Source: Biomphalaria glabrata (lineage: Eukaryota; Mollusca; Gastropoda; Planorbidae). Taken from it: a DNA stretch of 64,000 bases. Below, one piece after another: positions 1 through 19,243 of the stretch; within the stretch, counting starts at the first letter, position 1; each line of letters opens with the position of its first letter. Below the pieces are notes generated by a model. The model had not been told where the DNA came from, searched no databases, and was given only the letters and a program-made list of their open reading frames with translations. Where the stretch lies: contig NC_074723.1 of assembly GCF_947242115.1 (NCBI RefSeq), positions 22,614,879 to 22,678,878 on the forward strand, read 5' to 3'. The translations under genes were made by a program, and so were the position numbers.

Positions 1-1220
1 GAGAACATGTCCGCAAACTTCATGCAACGCTCTGTCACAATCTTACTAAAGGGTCGACTTCCAGTTCGGCATAGGATTTCCTTGATTTAGACCCGATCTC
101 TATAACTGACTCCTAAAATCTTTGTTGAGCCACATTTAGTCTTTTTCAATTTCGGCAAATGACTATTCATTGCACTTTATTAATGGAGCCCCGCCACTGG
201 TAGAAATGTGTAACCTCTCGTAAATACGCTCTTGCACTTAGGTGACTGTAGTTTGCTTTAGATTTTATATCGAAAAGGGAAGTTTTATCGTCAAAATCAT
301 CTGTTGGGGGTTTTAAACTAAAAAATCTTTTTTTTTTTTTTTTTTTTAATTCAAAACCCCATCTAGCTACGATTATAGAATTTGGTAACTGTAGTATGCT
401 TTAGAGTAATATTAAAGTTAGAGGTTTTCCACCTCAAAACGCACTGTAGGGGGATTTTAAATTCAAAACCATCTGGAGGAGAGGAGTTTAAACTCAAAAC
501 CCCCAATTGGCTTGGCTACGCTCAAATAATTTTAGTGTGTAATTTGCTTTTTTTTATATTGAAGAGGTATTTTTTTTAGCATCAAACCCTTCTGAATTCT
601 GAAGGTGGATTTAAACTCAAAACCCTTTTGGCAACGCTCATAGCATTTTGAGTGCGAAATTTGCTTTTTTTTTTACATTGAAGATGTACTTTTAAGCTTC
701 CAATCCCGCTGGCGGGGGGTTTAAACTCAAAAAGCCTTTGGCTACGCTCATAGATTTTAGATTTAGATTTTTTTTTTATTGAAGATGTATTTTTTAGCTT
801 CAAACTCCACTGGGGGGGGGGAGTTTAAACTTAAAACTGAGTCAAAACCCATTTAGCTACGTTCATAACATTTTGACTGCATAATTTGCTTTTTTTTTCA
901 TATTGAAGAAGGGGTTTATCGTAAATTTTGGAGGGGGTTTTAAAATCAAAATCTTCGTTAACTGTACACTTTGGGGATAGTCGTTTGCATTTCCTTTTTG
1001 TTCTGTTTTATAGAAGAGGGGGATTTAACTGCAAAACCCCCTGTTAGAGGTTTTAAACTCAAAACCCCCCTGTTAGGGGGTTTTAAAATCAAAACCCCCT
1101 TGGCTGCGCTGGGGCAAGTGATGGTTTAGTATTAAAATCTCACCTAAAATAAACAAAATCAAAGCAAAAAAATCAGTCACTTAAGTTCGTCTCCCCCCCC
1201 CCTCCCTGGCTACGCCCATG
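1..1220 (+). repeat. Composite repeat R, copy 1 (left end outside the window)
   Basis: This copy is cut by the window start and ends at 1220 with GGCTACGCCCATG, followed by a (TA)n run. From 1 to about 220 it matches the LINE-derived part of the copy at 21048. From about 300 to 1080 it holds diverged tandem units of roughly 80-120 bp, each with a GGCTACGCTCATAG-like piece, a T-run, a TTGAAGAGGTATTTTT-like piece and a GGGGGTTTTAAACTCAAAAC-like piece. A C-run precedes the right terminus. No intact coding sequence is seen. It is most likely a non-autonomous mobile element. Confidence 0.7.
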
Positions 1221-1529
1221 ATATATATATGAATGAATCAGTCATGTAATAAATGTGTAATAGATCTACGCTTACGTACAATAGGCCTAAATCTGTGCTA
1301 TTTGAAATATTTTTACCAATTGTTTTTGTTTAGTGTTATCAATGCGCTATGACCTTATCAATTGTCTGGACCAGTTGGGGAAAAAAAGGGTTGGGGTGAA
1401 GAAGGGGATATTTGTATCAATGTTATCGTGTTCGCATTAAAAAAAATGTGTTCACTCAGGGCTTTTGCATATTCAAGGGGAGTAATTCAACTTATATCAC
1501 CACATCTGTCAAGTACGATTCTTTTCCTT

Positions 1530-1715
1530 GTTGAAGATATCAAACAAAATAACTAATTACCAGTAATTAATTTACTAATGGTTATTTTGTTTCTTTATTG
1601 ATTCTTGTGTTGTCAGGTATAAGAAATAATGTAAAATTTCAGCTTGATTGAAATTAGGTGTGCGAGAAATAACATGTACAAACTTTTTACAAGACAGTGT
1701 GAGTTGATATAAGCT
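1530..1715 (+). repeat. Dispersed repeat T, copy 1
   Basis: About 185 bp that recurs at 50385-50565 and 54595-54780, with a shorter relic near 47910-47975. Shared landmarks are CAAACAAAATAA..TAATTACCAGTAATTAATT, a TTGATTCTTGTGTTGTCA-like stretch and ACAAACTTTTTACCAGACAGA. No coding potential is visible. It is probably part of a larger transposable element whose ends I could not define. Confidence 0.6.
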
Positions 1716-3000
1716 GTCTAAGTCTATAACCACAGTATTTCATTCTTCGAAAACATGGCACGTTTCTAGTTATCAATATTATTATTAAGAAGTGGAATTT
1801 TATTAAAGCTTTCGAAAAAGTGAAGTGCCTCCACAAAATCCTGTCCATCCCTCCACTTACCTAAATCCGGTCCTGTACACAGGCGAATTCATTTTGATTC
1901 TGTCTTACATGCAACCATACAGTCGTACTGTAGATTGACTTTTATTATAGAGATCTAGACCATGTTAGTATGACAAGTTTCGGCTACAGGTTGATGTCGC
2001 ACAGAACTGGCGCTAGTATTAAGTACTAGAATAGTGCAGAACAAAAGTGTACTCTGTACATTCTTCATTAGTTTTATCTTGGAACGTATGGAACGAGTAG
2101 ACTTATTGCATTACTTTGTGAATCTGTTCCACTAATGGCTAAATTGCCACTGGACAAATCGTGGGAGCAATTGTTTTTTGTTTCACATGTTCCATCATAA
2201 TTGAAGTAGATATTTGCTAACAAATAGTTTGGAAGTGAATTCTGAACAGATAAAGATAAAAGGATTAACAGTAGACATCCAGTTAAAAAAATACCTTCAA
2301 GGTTGCATGATAGTTCAAATAGTTCCATCACCTTAGATCCAAATTATTGGCTCTTGCCAGAACTGTCCTAACTTGGCCTGAGAGGAATGTAATCATACAA
2401 AATATTTGACATCTGTCTTATTGATGACTGCTCAACATTGTCAAGTTGGAAAGTTAAGTGCCATACAAAAAATGACCAAATTAGCAACATCTGCCTCTAA
2501 AATGTTAAAATCGACACATACGGTACCCATTGAAGAAAGTAAAGCAGACAAAATAATGGATCTTCTTTGATCAATAAAATAATAAATATTTTACAATGTA
2601 AATCATATAGGATTTGCCATGCACCATACAACCTAAGGTAAGCTCAAAATCTGATTATAAGTACAATCATTATTTCTGTGTGACAATGATGGGAATTGAA
2701 AATGAGGAACATCTCAATGGGGTCTAGGTAAATATGTTGAACATAAGTCAGGTCAAACAAACAGTTTGTAGATGCCAGTGTTTTCTGATAGACCTAATGC
2801 TTGAAGGGAAACAAACTGCACACTTGATGCATTGTCTTAAGATTCTCCCAAGCTCTTGCTTATAAGAAGAAATGAATCCACACATTTGATTATATTTAAT
2901 TTTAAAAGAATGTTGTTTTTTTTTAAAAAAAGAGCAACACAAATCTATGTATTAAACTAGAGATTCACCTTTCAATCTTAACAAAGAAACAAAGTAAAGG
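1716..3000. other. Gene-free stretch
   Basis: AT-rich unique-looking sequence with no supportable exon, RNA gene or repeat. Short open frames here lack coding character. Confidence 0.5.
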
Positions 3001-3026
3001 AACACAAACTCTTATGGTATTAAATA

Positions 3027-3032
3027 TTTATT
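3027..3032 (-). promoter_or_regulatory. Candidate poly(A) signal of SDHB
   Basis: TTTATT on the plus strand, i.e. AATAAA on the minus strand, about 800 bp past the SDHB stop at 3828. A 3' UTR of that size is plausible, but no transcript evidence is available. Confidence 0.35.
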
Positions 3033-3827
3033 TGTGACAAAGAAATGTTTGTATTCTAGGAGACAAGGGCATGTAACCCATGTGATCTGCTGGCCATCAG
3101 AAACAAAATATCTCCTCACTTGTAGACAGACACAAATAGCAATATTTGAACAAATAATAGTAAGTTTTTCTTGTTCACATATTCATATAGCTATAGAAAC
3201 ATTCACAGTTTAGTTAATGTATACACAATTTATAAATCATAACAAAACAGACTTGACCAAACCAAATGACTATGTTCAACATATTACAAACTGAAAGAAC
3301 TCAGTCTACATAGGCTTAGACACACCACAAACAATTCTTTAAAATCAACTCTGAGATAAACAAGTATAAATTACAAAGCAGATCTGTTGTATTTAAATAA
3401 ATTAAGGTATTAGTAGAAATCTCCTGTATTTGATGATAGTTAATATTTTTTGTTCTAAACTGCTAGCATATTTAGATTTTGACAAACCCAATCTACAAAA
3501 AACCCATGAGTTTAAAATAAAAGTAAATTAGTGAACGAGTTCTATGTATTAGTATACATTGGACTAATCCTAGACACAACTGTGACCAAACTAAACAAGA
3601 ACAGTTTAGATATTGAGCATATTCTCCAACAAGGAATAAAGCTTTAACAATATCAACTCAAAAATATCAGTTGGATTCATAACAACCACAACAGAACCAA
3701 AGAAAGAAAAAACAAATGAAAGCTCAGATACCCAGTGACAGCTATAATGATAGTCTAAGGGTAGTTTTCTACCCTCTACTTAATAAAGTTAACTCTTCTT
3801 GGTCTTGTTTAGCCTCTGACTCCACCA

Positions 3828-11808
<7,981 letters not shown>

Positions 11809-12094
11809 ATTTTTAGTTTCCGTGAAAGGGTCAAGTGACCAGATTTTTTTGTTTTGTGAAAAGCAAGGTACAGTATATTTTGTATAAATGAATAATTATG
11901 GCTTGATCTAGCAAATATTATTATAGTATACTTCCATGTTAACGTCATATGCACTTTAAAAACCATCCTATCCAATACAAAAGAAATTGAGATGAGATTA
12001 AAAAAGCAATTAAACCAATTGCTATAATCAGAGAAGTATTGATCTGTTGATCGACAAATAAGATGTTATTGGCTTGAAAAAATCAAAATTCTGG

Positions 12095-12125
12095 ACATAT
12101 GAAAAAATGGCGGCGTAAACAAAAC
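12095..12125. promoter_or_regulatory. YY1-like site in the SDHB/PPP1R35 intergenic region
   Basis: AAAAAATGGCGGCG fits the animal YY1 core (AAnATGGCGGC), common close to start sites of housekeeping and mitochondrial genes. It lies about 300 bp upstream of the SDHB start codon, so it may mark the SDHB transcription start or a divergent promoter. This is a motif match only. Confidence 0.35.
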
Positions 12126-12399
12126 AAATGTTACAACTACAGATCGTTGTAAAAAAACAACGTATTCAATAAGCTTTATCTTGATCTAAGTAATATACAA
12201 TATCTGTTAAATTTGAGCTTTCAGTAAATAGAATCTATAAACTTCAGTAGAATCAGTATTGTCTGACGACAGAAGACCCGAGAAGATGTCATCTAATCAT
12301 AAGTTCTTGTCATTGTCACACAAGTCACAAGTCGACAGTGTGTGACTGGCAACACTGAACAAGTTGCAACTCGCCAATTTAAAATTTTGATTTTTTTAT

Positions 12400-12770
12400 T
12401 ATTAATTTTAAATCTTAGATCTATATAATAGATAGATTATCATAGATCTATGATTCTATTCTAGGTATTAATATGTAGGCTTTGTATCGAAGTATCTAGT
12501 CTAGAAAAGTAGAATAGATAGATGATAATGATAGAATTGATAGGATTCAGATAGAATCATAGATCTATTCTAAATTAGATTCTAATCTCTAGTCTAAATT
12601 AATATTTCTATAAAAGTATAAATAATAAATGTATAATTATAATATTTTTAATGGTGTATATTATCTATAAATATATAAATACTGATCAATTACATCAGTA
12701 TGATATCTCTAGACTAGACACTCTCTGGTTTACCTAGATTGGCTAGATCTACATCTAAAAATCTAACTAA
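12400..12770. repeat. AT-rich low-complexity block with many AGATCT/TCTAGA palindromes
   Basis: The block is dominated by overlapping TAGATCTA, TAGATAGA and ATAGAATC words, as at 30880-32900. It has no coding potential and looks like slippage-derived low-complexity sequence. Confidence 0.45.
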
Positions 12771-12819
12771 GATTGGCTAAATTTCATATATGTAATTTTT
12801 TTATTCATTGAGTAAAAAA

Positions 12820-13510
12820 AGTATAGTTTCCCTTTCAGACCATGCGATCTATGGGGCAGATGATGTTAAGGTTATTTATTTATATGGCCAACAATTAATG
12901 AGCAGTGTGTCATGTGGCCAGCACAATGAGTGAATGACCAACTGCCTTTTTTACTTTCCCCAACTAAAGTCAGGTACTTGTTCATCATCAAACTCCATTT
13001 GAGTGAGGGCTTGAGAGGCTCAAATCCTCTGTTGCAAAAGCCCTGGACAGAAACCCTGCTGTCTTATGTAGTGTATACATGTCACCATACAGGTCGAGAT
13101 TTTTTGTTTTCCCAGATCTGTTGAGACAGAGATCAGTAAGTCTGGGGCAGTCAAAAAGAATATGAGACTAGTTTCCTCTTCTTCCCCGCAGCCGAGGCAC
13201 CGTGAATCAAAATTTTGCCATAGCTGTGAGAAGTATGAGCCAACAGGACAGTGACCTGTCCTGCACTGTGCTATAATAGCTTGCTCAGGCCTGGACAGCC
13301 TCCACCACAGGGAAAAGTGGTCAGACTACACTGGCTTTTTAGGATTTGTCCAGTACTCACACCACTTTCCATTTCTTTTTTTTGAATTATAACCAGAGCA
13401 TGATGAAGACTCGCAGCCTGTTTGGTGGGTGGTGTTGCCCTCCTTGGTGGGTTAAGTAGTCTGCAATAGTGTTGCCAGTCACACCTATGTGACTCGGTAC
13501 CCACTGCATA
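12820..13510 (-). mobile_element. LINE 3' end (RNase H and Cys-rich tail) with SINE-like 3' tail
   Basis: Read on the minus strand from 13510, the piece begins with an RNase H-like stretch, MQWVPSHIGVTGNTIADYL, then THQGGQHHPPNRL. It goes on through a broken region to a CGEEEETS..FDCPRLTDLC zinc-knuckle-like segment and a C-terminal tail. RNase H after RT is typical of I/Jockey-related LINEs. From about 12985 down to 12820 the sequence matches the 3' tail of the tRNA-SINE at 22925-23195 (GTGGCCAGCACA, GGGGCAGATGATG, CCCTTTCAGACCAT-like landmarks). There are several frame breaks, and the 5' part is missing. Confidence 0.7.
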
Positions 13511-13739
13511 ATTACAGGGGTGCCATAGTGTTGCTATATATATATATCATGTATGTATATAATGTATATATTTATATTCATTTGTTTAAGTGTTTGTTCA
13601 AAACCAATCATTTTACATTATCATAAAGTAACATTAGTATTTGAGTGTATTTTTAGCTATTCTATACACACTGTTGTCCTCAAATGTGAACTTAAGTGTT
13701 GTGTTCTGTATTCACAAAGAATTTATATTTCTTACTAGT

Positions 13740-14290
13740 CAAACGGCGGCGTAGCATACTCCGCTATTTTGCAGGGCCAGCCTTATGTGAATGCAGTGGG
13801 CCCCGCACTTTCATAGGACCCGCACTAATTCTAGGTTATACATTATTAAATTAAACCAATGTATAACTTATAACAGATTTTCCGTTTCCGTTCCGTTTAC
13901 CAGGAGCTCCTGAAAATCTCCTGAAATTGCAAAATATACGAAAAAGTCCTGGAAATATCCAGAAATTGTTAAAATCTTTAGATAACTCAATACGAATCTC
14001 CTGAAATATATAGATCTAGAAAAAAATTGTCATTATGGGGTGTCATTCAATAAGGAAAATGCCAATCCTAGGCGTGATAAAAAACAGCATTATCCCGTAA
14101 TTTTGGAATCTGGTGAAAGAAGCGCCTCATATAAATGAAGAATTACTTTAGTTCAACAATACTAGTAGATAGATTGAAACATTTGGTAATTCTTGCTATT
14201 GAGAGTGATCTATGTAGGAAATAGAATTTTTATGATATACTGTATGACTTCGCTACACGCAAGGCTCGTAAAGTTCGTGGGATAACTCTA
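13740..14290 (+). mobile_element. hAT transposon relic, copy 1
   Basis: Shares its whole order with the adjacent copy at 14385-14900: a CCGCTATTTTGCAGGG-like start, GGGCCCGCACTTTCATAGGA, a TTTACCAGGAGCTCCTG segment, then the end of a hAT dimerisation domain (AIESDLCRK-like residues near 14190-14225 and a YDFATRKARKV-like end). Most of the transposase is gone. It lies upstream of the PPP1R35 coding exons, probably in an intron or promoter-distal DNA. Confidence 0.6.
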
Positions 14291-14384
14291 TCCGCAGAAA
14301 TAAAAGAGTGATCTTTCCTTTACTTCTTCTTCTCGTCCAAACTCTTGAGCGAAGAAGAGAATTATAGATATAGATAGTCGACCG

Positions 14385-14900
14385 GCGACGTGGCATACGC
14401 CGCTATTTTGCAGGGTCCCGCCTTAGGCCACTGATACCTATGCGACCGTAGTGGGGCCCGCACTTTCATAGGACCCGCTCTAATTCAAGGTGTATAAATT
14501 ATTAAATTAAACCATTTTTATAACAAAACAGATTTCCCGCGCCCTCCTGTTGATTTACCAGGAACTCCTGGAAATCTTCCGAAATCGCAAAATATACGAA
14601 AAAGTCCTTACAATATACAGAAATATATACACAAAAATAGTCATTTTGGGGTGTCATTCAATATGGAAATCGCCAATCTTATGTGCGGCATTATGCATAG
14701 CAGTAATTTTGGAATCTGGTGAAAGAAGCTTCTGGCGCCTCAAACTAATGAAGAATTACTTGAGGTCAACATTTCTCAAAGATAGATTGAAACATTCGGT
14801 AATTCTTGCTATTGAGCGTGATCTATGTAGGAAACAGAATTAATATGATATACTGTATGACTTTGCTACACGCAAGGCTCGTAAAGTAATTCTGTACTAT
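14385..14900 (+). mobile_element. hAT transposon relic, copy 2
   Basis: A second copy about 640 bp after the first. It keeps a readable C-terminal hAT dimerisation segment near 14720-14880, with LKLMKNYLRSTFLKDRLKHS, then AIERDLCRKQN and, after a stop, YDILYDFATRKARKV. That segment is the conserved end of ZMYM/hAT-type transposases. No terminal inverted repeats or target duplication were identified. Confidence 0.65.
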
Positions 14901-15113
14901 ATATAGTAGATTACTTAGATTAGTTCCTAGTCCAAACCTCAAGGCTGTAAGAAAGAACTGTTGTCATCTTACAACTAACTACAAACTATGAAATGAGTGA
15001 TAGTTAGAAATTAATGGCAAGTTTTATTTTGTTTTCTGAACTTATGATTTAAAATTTTTTCCTAACAACATTCATGTTTAACTAGTCTTTGAAAATTTTT
15101 TTCTGTCTCACAG

Positions 15114-17679
15114 GATTGCAAACAACTATGCCTCCACCTACTACTACTGCAGTTGTTTCTGAGTATGAGAATTTTGTTTCCCATAACTCAGAAGGTAGAA
15201 AATATAATGTAGCCACTGAATCTGGAGATAACTTGGACACTTTATTTTATTCAAAATTTCTTGAACAAAAAATTTCTAATTGTCCTAAAGGAAATACTTC
15301 ACTACAGAATATTTCAAATATGCCTTCAAAGTCCCAACCAGAGACAACACATTTTATTGATGAAAAAAGCCCTATAAAATCTAAGAATAAAATTCCTATA
15401 CCATATGCTTGGAGTCCAAGTCTTTCAAAATTATTGCATCCTTCCATTAGTATCACCCCTGAAAAAACTCCAAAATGCAATTCTGATTCAAACATTTTGT
15501 ATAGTGGAACTAGTATTGAGTCTCAGGTTGTAAATAAGATTCCACAGCCAGCAGCTTGGAGCCCAGGCATGATTGTTCACCCTGACCCATCTTTATTTAT
15601 AACTCCCGAGAAATCATCAGCTAAGAGTGATGGTGGTGACTCCCCTGAATATGATTACAGTAATTCTGTCTTAATATTAAAAACTATAGATCAGAAAGAA
15701 AATATAAAGGGAAACTATAAAGTTTTAAAAACTAAAGAGAAGCAGTGTGTTAGATTTGACCTTCCATCTGCATCTTCAGGGGAGGAAACATTAGATGAAT
15801 TCACTACTCCAGAATCGCCAATCACTTTAAAAGGTTCCAGTGTCAATGGCAACAGCTCAAGCCCAGTTTGGAAACCCTTTAGTTTACAAAGAAGCTATAA
15901 TCCTAATGACTATTCTGATGACTCTATCCTGGATGATTCTGCAATCAGCACGCCTGTGACTAGCTGTAGAAATTCTTCAACTCCTTATAATGTTGCAGAC
16001 TCTTTAGAAAGAAATGGTAAACAAAAAGAAGTAACTGTAAACGTACAACAGTCATCAGGAATAGTCACTTCTGATAAGTTAGTCACAGATGAGTCAGTCA
16101 AAACAACCAGCTTGTCTGAATTTTCAAAAGTCTCTTCAGATAAAAACATTCTTAATTTATCAAAAAGTCACATGTTACTTTCTAGATCTCCAAGCAAAAC
16201 AAAGGAAGCAGATAAATTGAAACAACTCAAGGATGAGGGGAAATTCCTTAGATCTTGCTCTGAGCCCATATTGACTCCATCTTTAAGTGTTGTGAGAGAG
16301 GGGAGAGAGAAAGCTGCCACAACAAAGTATTCGTTCCCCTTTGAATCAGGAGTGGTGAAGGATAAGAGCGAGTATGAGCATATATTTGCTAGACCTGAAT
16401 TCAATTCAACTCTGAAAATCCGTGGGGAGCTGGACCTTATCTCTCACCAGGAAGTGGATGCAGTTAAAACTCTAGAAACAGTTCTAGCCAAATCAGAAAC
16501 CAAGAGAACTGAGCTCAATGAAAAGGTATCTATAGTTGAAATTAAATTAGAACTTTATTAGGTCTTCATACACTTGTATTCGTATTTGGTTATGGTGATT
16601 CATTTTTTTTTATTGAACATAATGATAGAATAACACTGCTAGGAAAGGAGTCACCAGCATTTTACTGTTATTAATAAAACATTTAGGCTACTGGCTTTTT
16701 AACTAGCTAAGAAATTGTAGTTTGTCAGGTACCTGAGGGATTCTTTCTTGCAATCATAAAAATGGTTCAGATAGTGGGTCATAATTTTAAAAGTAGGCTT
16801 TGTACAGTACCAAATTACTTAATCACAATCTTTTTTGTCATTTCTCAAGTATTTTTTTTTTAATGTATTTTATGAAAGAAATTAATATATTACATCAATT
16901 GTATTTCTCTCTATGCCTCCATTAAGGAAACAATTTTGATTGATTGCTTTTGAAATAAAATGTACCAGATGTAAAACAAGATAGTATATTGATATTATAT
17001 ATTTATACATAAATATTTGTGATTAAATTTTGGTATAACACTTGGAATGCATAAATACATATTTATAAGATAAAAACTTTAAATATTCTTAATTTTGTTA
17101 TTGTTTTTGTTTTTTTCAACAGGCAGCAGCCTGTACCAATCGTCGATCAAATCAATTCAGAGATCTGGTGGACATTGATCCTTGTATGGAGACTCTTTGT
17201 GACAGGGTTGTCAGAATGAGGACTAACAAGATACAAAATAAAACAAAAACATCTAAAGTGATCAAAGTAAGATATCTACTTATGGATCAGTTTAAACAAA
17301 AAAAATTGTATAGATTTATTTTGAAACATAAACGTCATTAAGTCTAAGTCTAAACTGCCTTTCTGAATCAAATAAAAGCCTAATTTGTTTGTATAGTAAA
17401 AATCTCTGAAAGGTTTGAAACAGAAAAGTTATATTAATAAAGTCTAATAAATTAAATATATAATAATGAAGGTTATTAAAACTGAATTTGTTATAGAAAA
17501 CAGATGACAATGCACCTGACCTGATGGAATTCTTCTCATATGATCTTCAGAAAGAAACACCAGATCTCAGTATGCCTGGATTAGCTTATACCTCTCCGCA
17601 ACTAGCCATAGCTCCACAAGAGATTGCTTTTGATCTGTATCGGCACAATCGCATGTGGCTAGGTATTAAGGATTTCTAG
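15114..17679 (+). CDS. PPP1R35: PPP1R35-like protein (protein phosphatase 1 regulatory subunit 35), three coding exons
   Basis: Coding exons are 15114-16525, 17123-17266 and 17497-17679, all GT/AG and phase 0. From the ATG at 15128 the product is 574 aa. A splice acceptor (CACAG at 15113) precedes that ATG and the frame stays open to it, so an upstream coding exon is possible. The C-terminal third matches what is known of PPP1R35: FNSTLKIRGEL, DAVKTLETVLAKSE, NRRSNQFRDLV, then a tail with DLSMPGL and AFDLYRHNRMW. Residues 206-210 are QCVRF, an RVxF-type PP1-docking motif, as in the vertebrate protein. Human PPP1R35 is near 250 aa and acts in centriole elongation, so the snail N-terminus is much longer. 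It is Ser/Thr/Pro-rich, probably disordered, and has a duplicated motif at residues 88-113 and 137-163 (KIPxPxAWSP...ITPEK). The assignment rests on remembered family sequence. Confidence 0.72.
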
Positions 17680-17971
17680 ACTGCCAATTCCAAATGTGAC
17701 CTACTGTCATAAGATAATGTTTTAATATTTGTGCCATTTGAATGAGAGAGTGATTTATCGTGTTGAAGAACGCCATAGAGAAACACTAAAATATTTGTAA
17801 AAATATAAATATTTATTATCACTTGTGGAGTTCACCCAACTCCCAATGGACACAGGATATTTGGAGGTCAAGTGGTTGGTCTTTCTACTGACCATAAAAC
17901 ACTTTTCTTATTTATTGGCTGTACTCTTCACCCTCTAAGTTATTTAATTTTAAAAAGTTTGTACTTCAGTA

Positions 17972-17977
17972 AATAAA
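17972..17977 (+). promoter_or_regulatory. Candidate poly(A) signal of the PPP1R35-like gene
   Basis: AATAAA about 290 bp after the stop at 17679, the first canonical signal on the plus strand. Confidence 0.45.
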
Positions 17978-17979
17978 AA

Positions 17980-18900
17980 GTTGGTAGTTGCTGTTATAAT
18001 ACAAAAAAACAACAACATTAAGATTGTTATTGTTCTTTATTAATAATTAAATTTTCAAATTTCACATATTTAGATGTTAAACAATAAAATCATCATAAAT
18101 ATAATTCTGCCTAAGACATATTTGTTTTATTGTATTGCTTTAAGCAAAAAAAAACAACAACTAAAACTTGTAATCATCTTAGGCCATTTTCATATTCATA
18201 TTATAAACTGTGTACTGCATTATATGATTGTATTGACTAGTTACCTGTTCCTTGATGTCATGATTTGATGCTTTACTTTTTATTAAGCATATATTATTTT
18301 GACAATGTAATTTTACTACTGAAAAAAAATTGCTTTGAAAATATTTTATTTTATTTTGTGTGTGTAAAATTGAAAATGATAGACGAGTTTTCTGTGATAG
18401 ATATTTTAGTAATGAAATGAAGAACTCATTAGATATAAATGAAGAACTTATGAGATATAATGAATGTAGGAATAGTTTGAAAGTCAATACTTTCAGTATT
18501 TCTTGCATAGAGTATTTCTATTGTTAGCATACATGTTCTGTCTCAATAACATCTGTTCCTCCTAGAAGAGACAATCTATGCGATTTTTGCCCAACACAGT
18601 TTTTCAACCGAAAAGCAATTAAAATATCATAGCTTTCTTTGTGATTCCTAGCATAGTACCACTCTGCATTGCAACCCTGGGTGGGCTTTTTCTTTTTTTT
18701 TGGGGGGTGGGGGTGTAATTTAAAAGAAAAGATCACAAGGCAAAGTCCATCCTGTTGACCTATGGTGTTATGTGGCTGTCACAATAACTGCTTCAACTTT
18801 TTTGTAGAAATGTTAAGTACTCAGAGACATTGCCCCCCCCCCCCCTTTTTTTTTTTGATTTGTTGCTGGCGAGTTTCCATTGATCCTGAAGTTAATGGGG
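17980..18900. other. Gene-free stretch, AT-rich
   Basis: No supportable gene. Near 18755-18800 a degraded SINE-tail-like piece (TTATGTGGCTGTCACAATAA) is visible, followed by a C/T homopolymer block at about 18833-18858. Confidence 0.4.
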
Positions 18901-18904
18901 TTGA

Positions 18905-19243
18905 TGAATTTCTAGTGGCCTACTCATTCAACAGTTGGTGAATTTCTAGTGGCCTACTCATTCAACAGTTGGTGAATTTCTAGGGGCCTACTCATTCAAC
19001 AGTTGGTGAATTTCTAGTGGCCTACTCTTTCAACAGTTGGTGAATTTCTAGTGGCCTACTCATTCAACAGTTGGTGAATTTCTAGTGGCCTACTCATTCA
19101 ACAGTTGGTGAATTTCTAGTGGCCTACTCATTCAACAGTTGGTGAATTTCTAGTGGCCTACTCATTCAACAGTTGGTGAATTTCTAGTGGCCTATTCATT
19201 CAACAGTTGGTGAATTTCTAGTGGCCTACTCATTCAACAGTTA
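18905..19243 (+). repeat. Minisatellite, 34-bp unit, about 10 copies
   Basis: The unit runs TGAATTTCTAGTGGCCTACT then CATTCAACAGTTGG. Copies are nearly identical, with only a few single-base variants (AGGGG for AGTGG, CTTT for CATT, TATT for TACT). The high identity suggests recent expansion. Confidence 0.95.
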
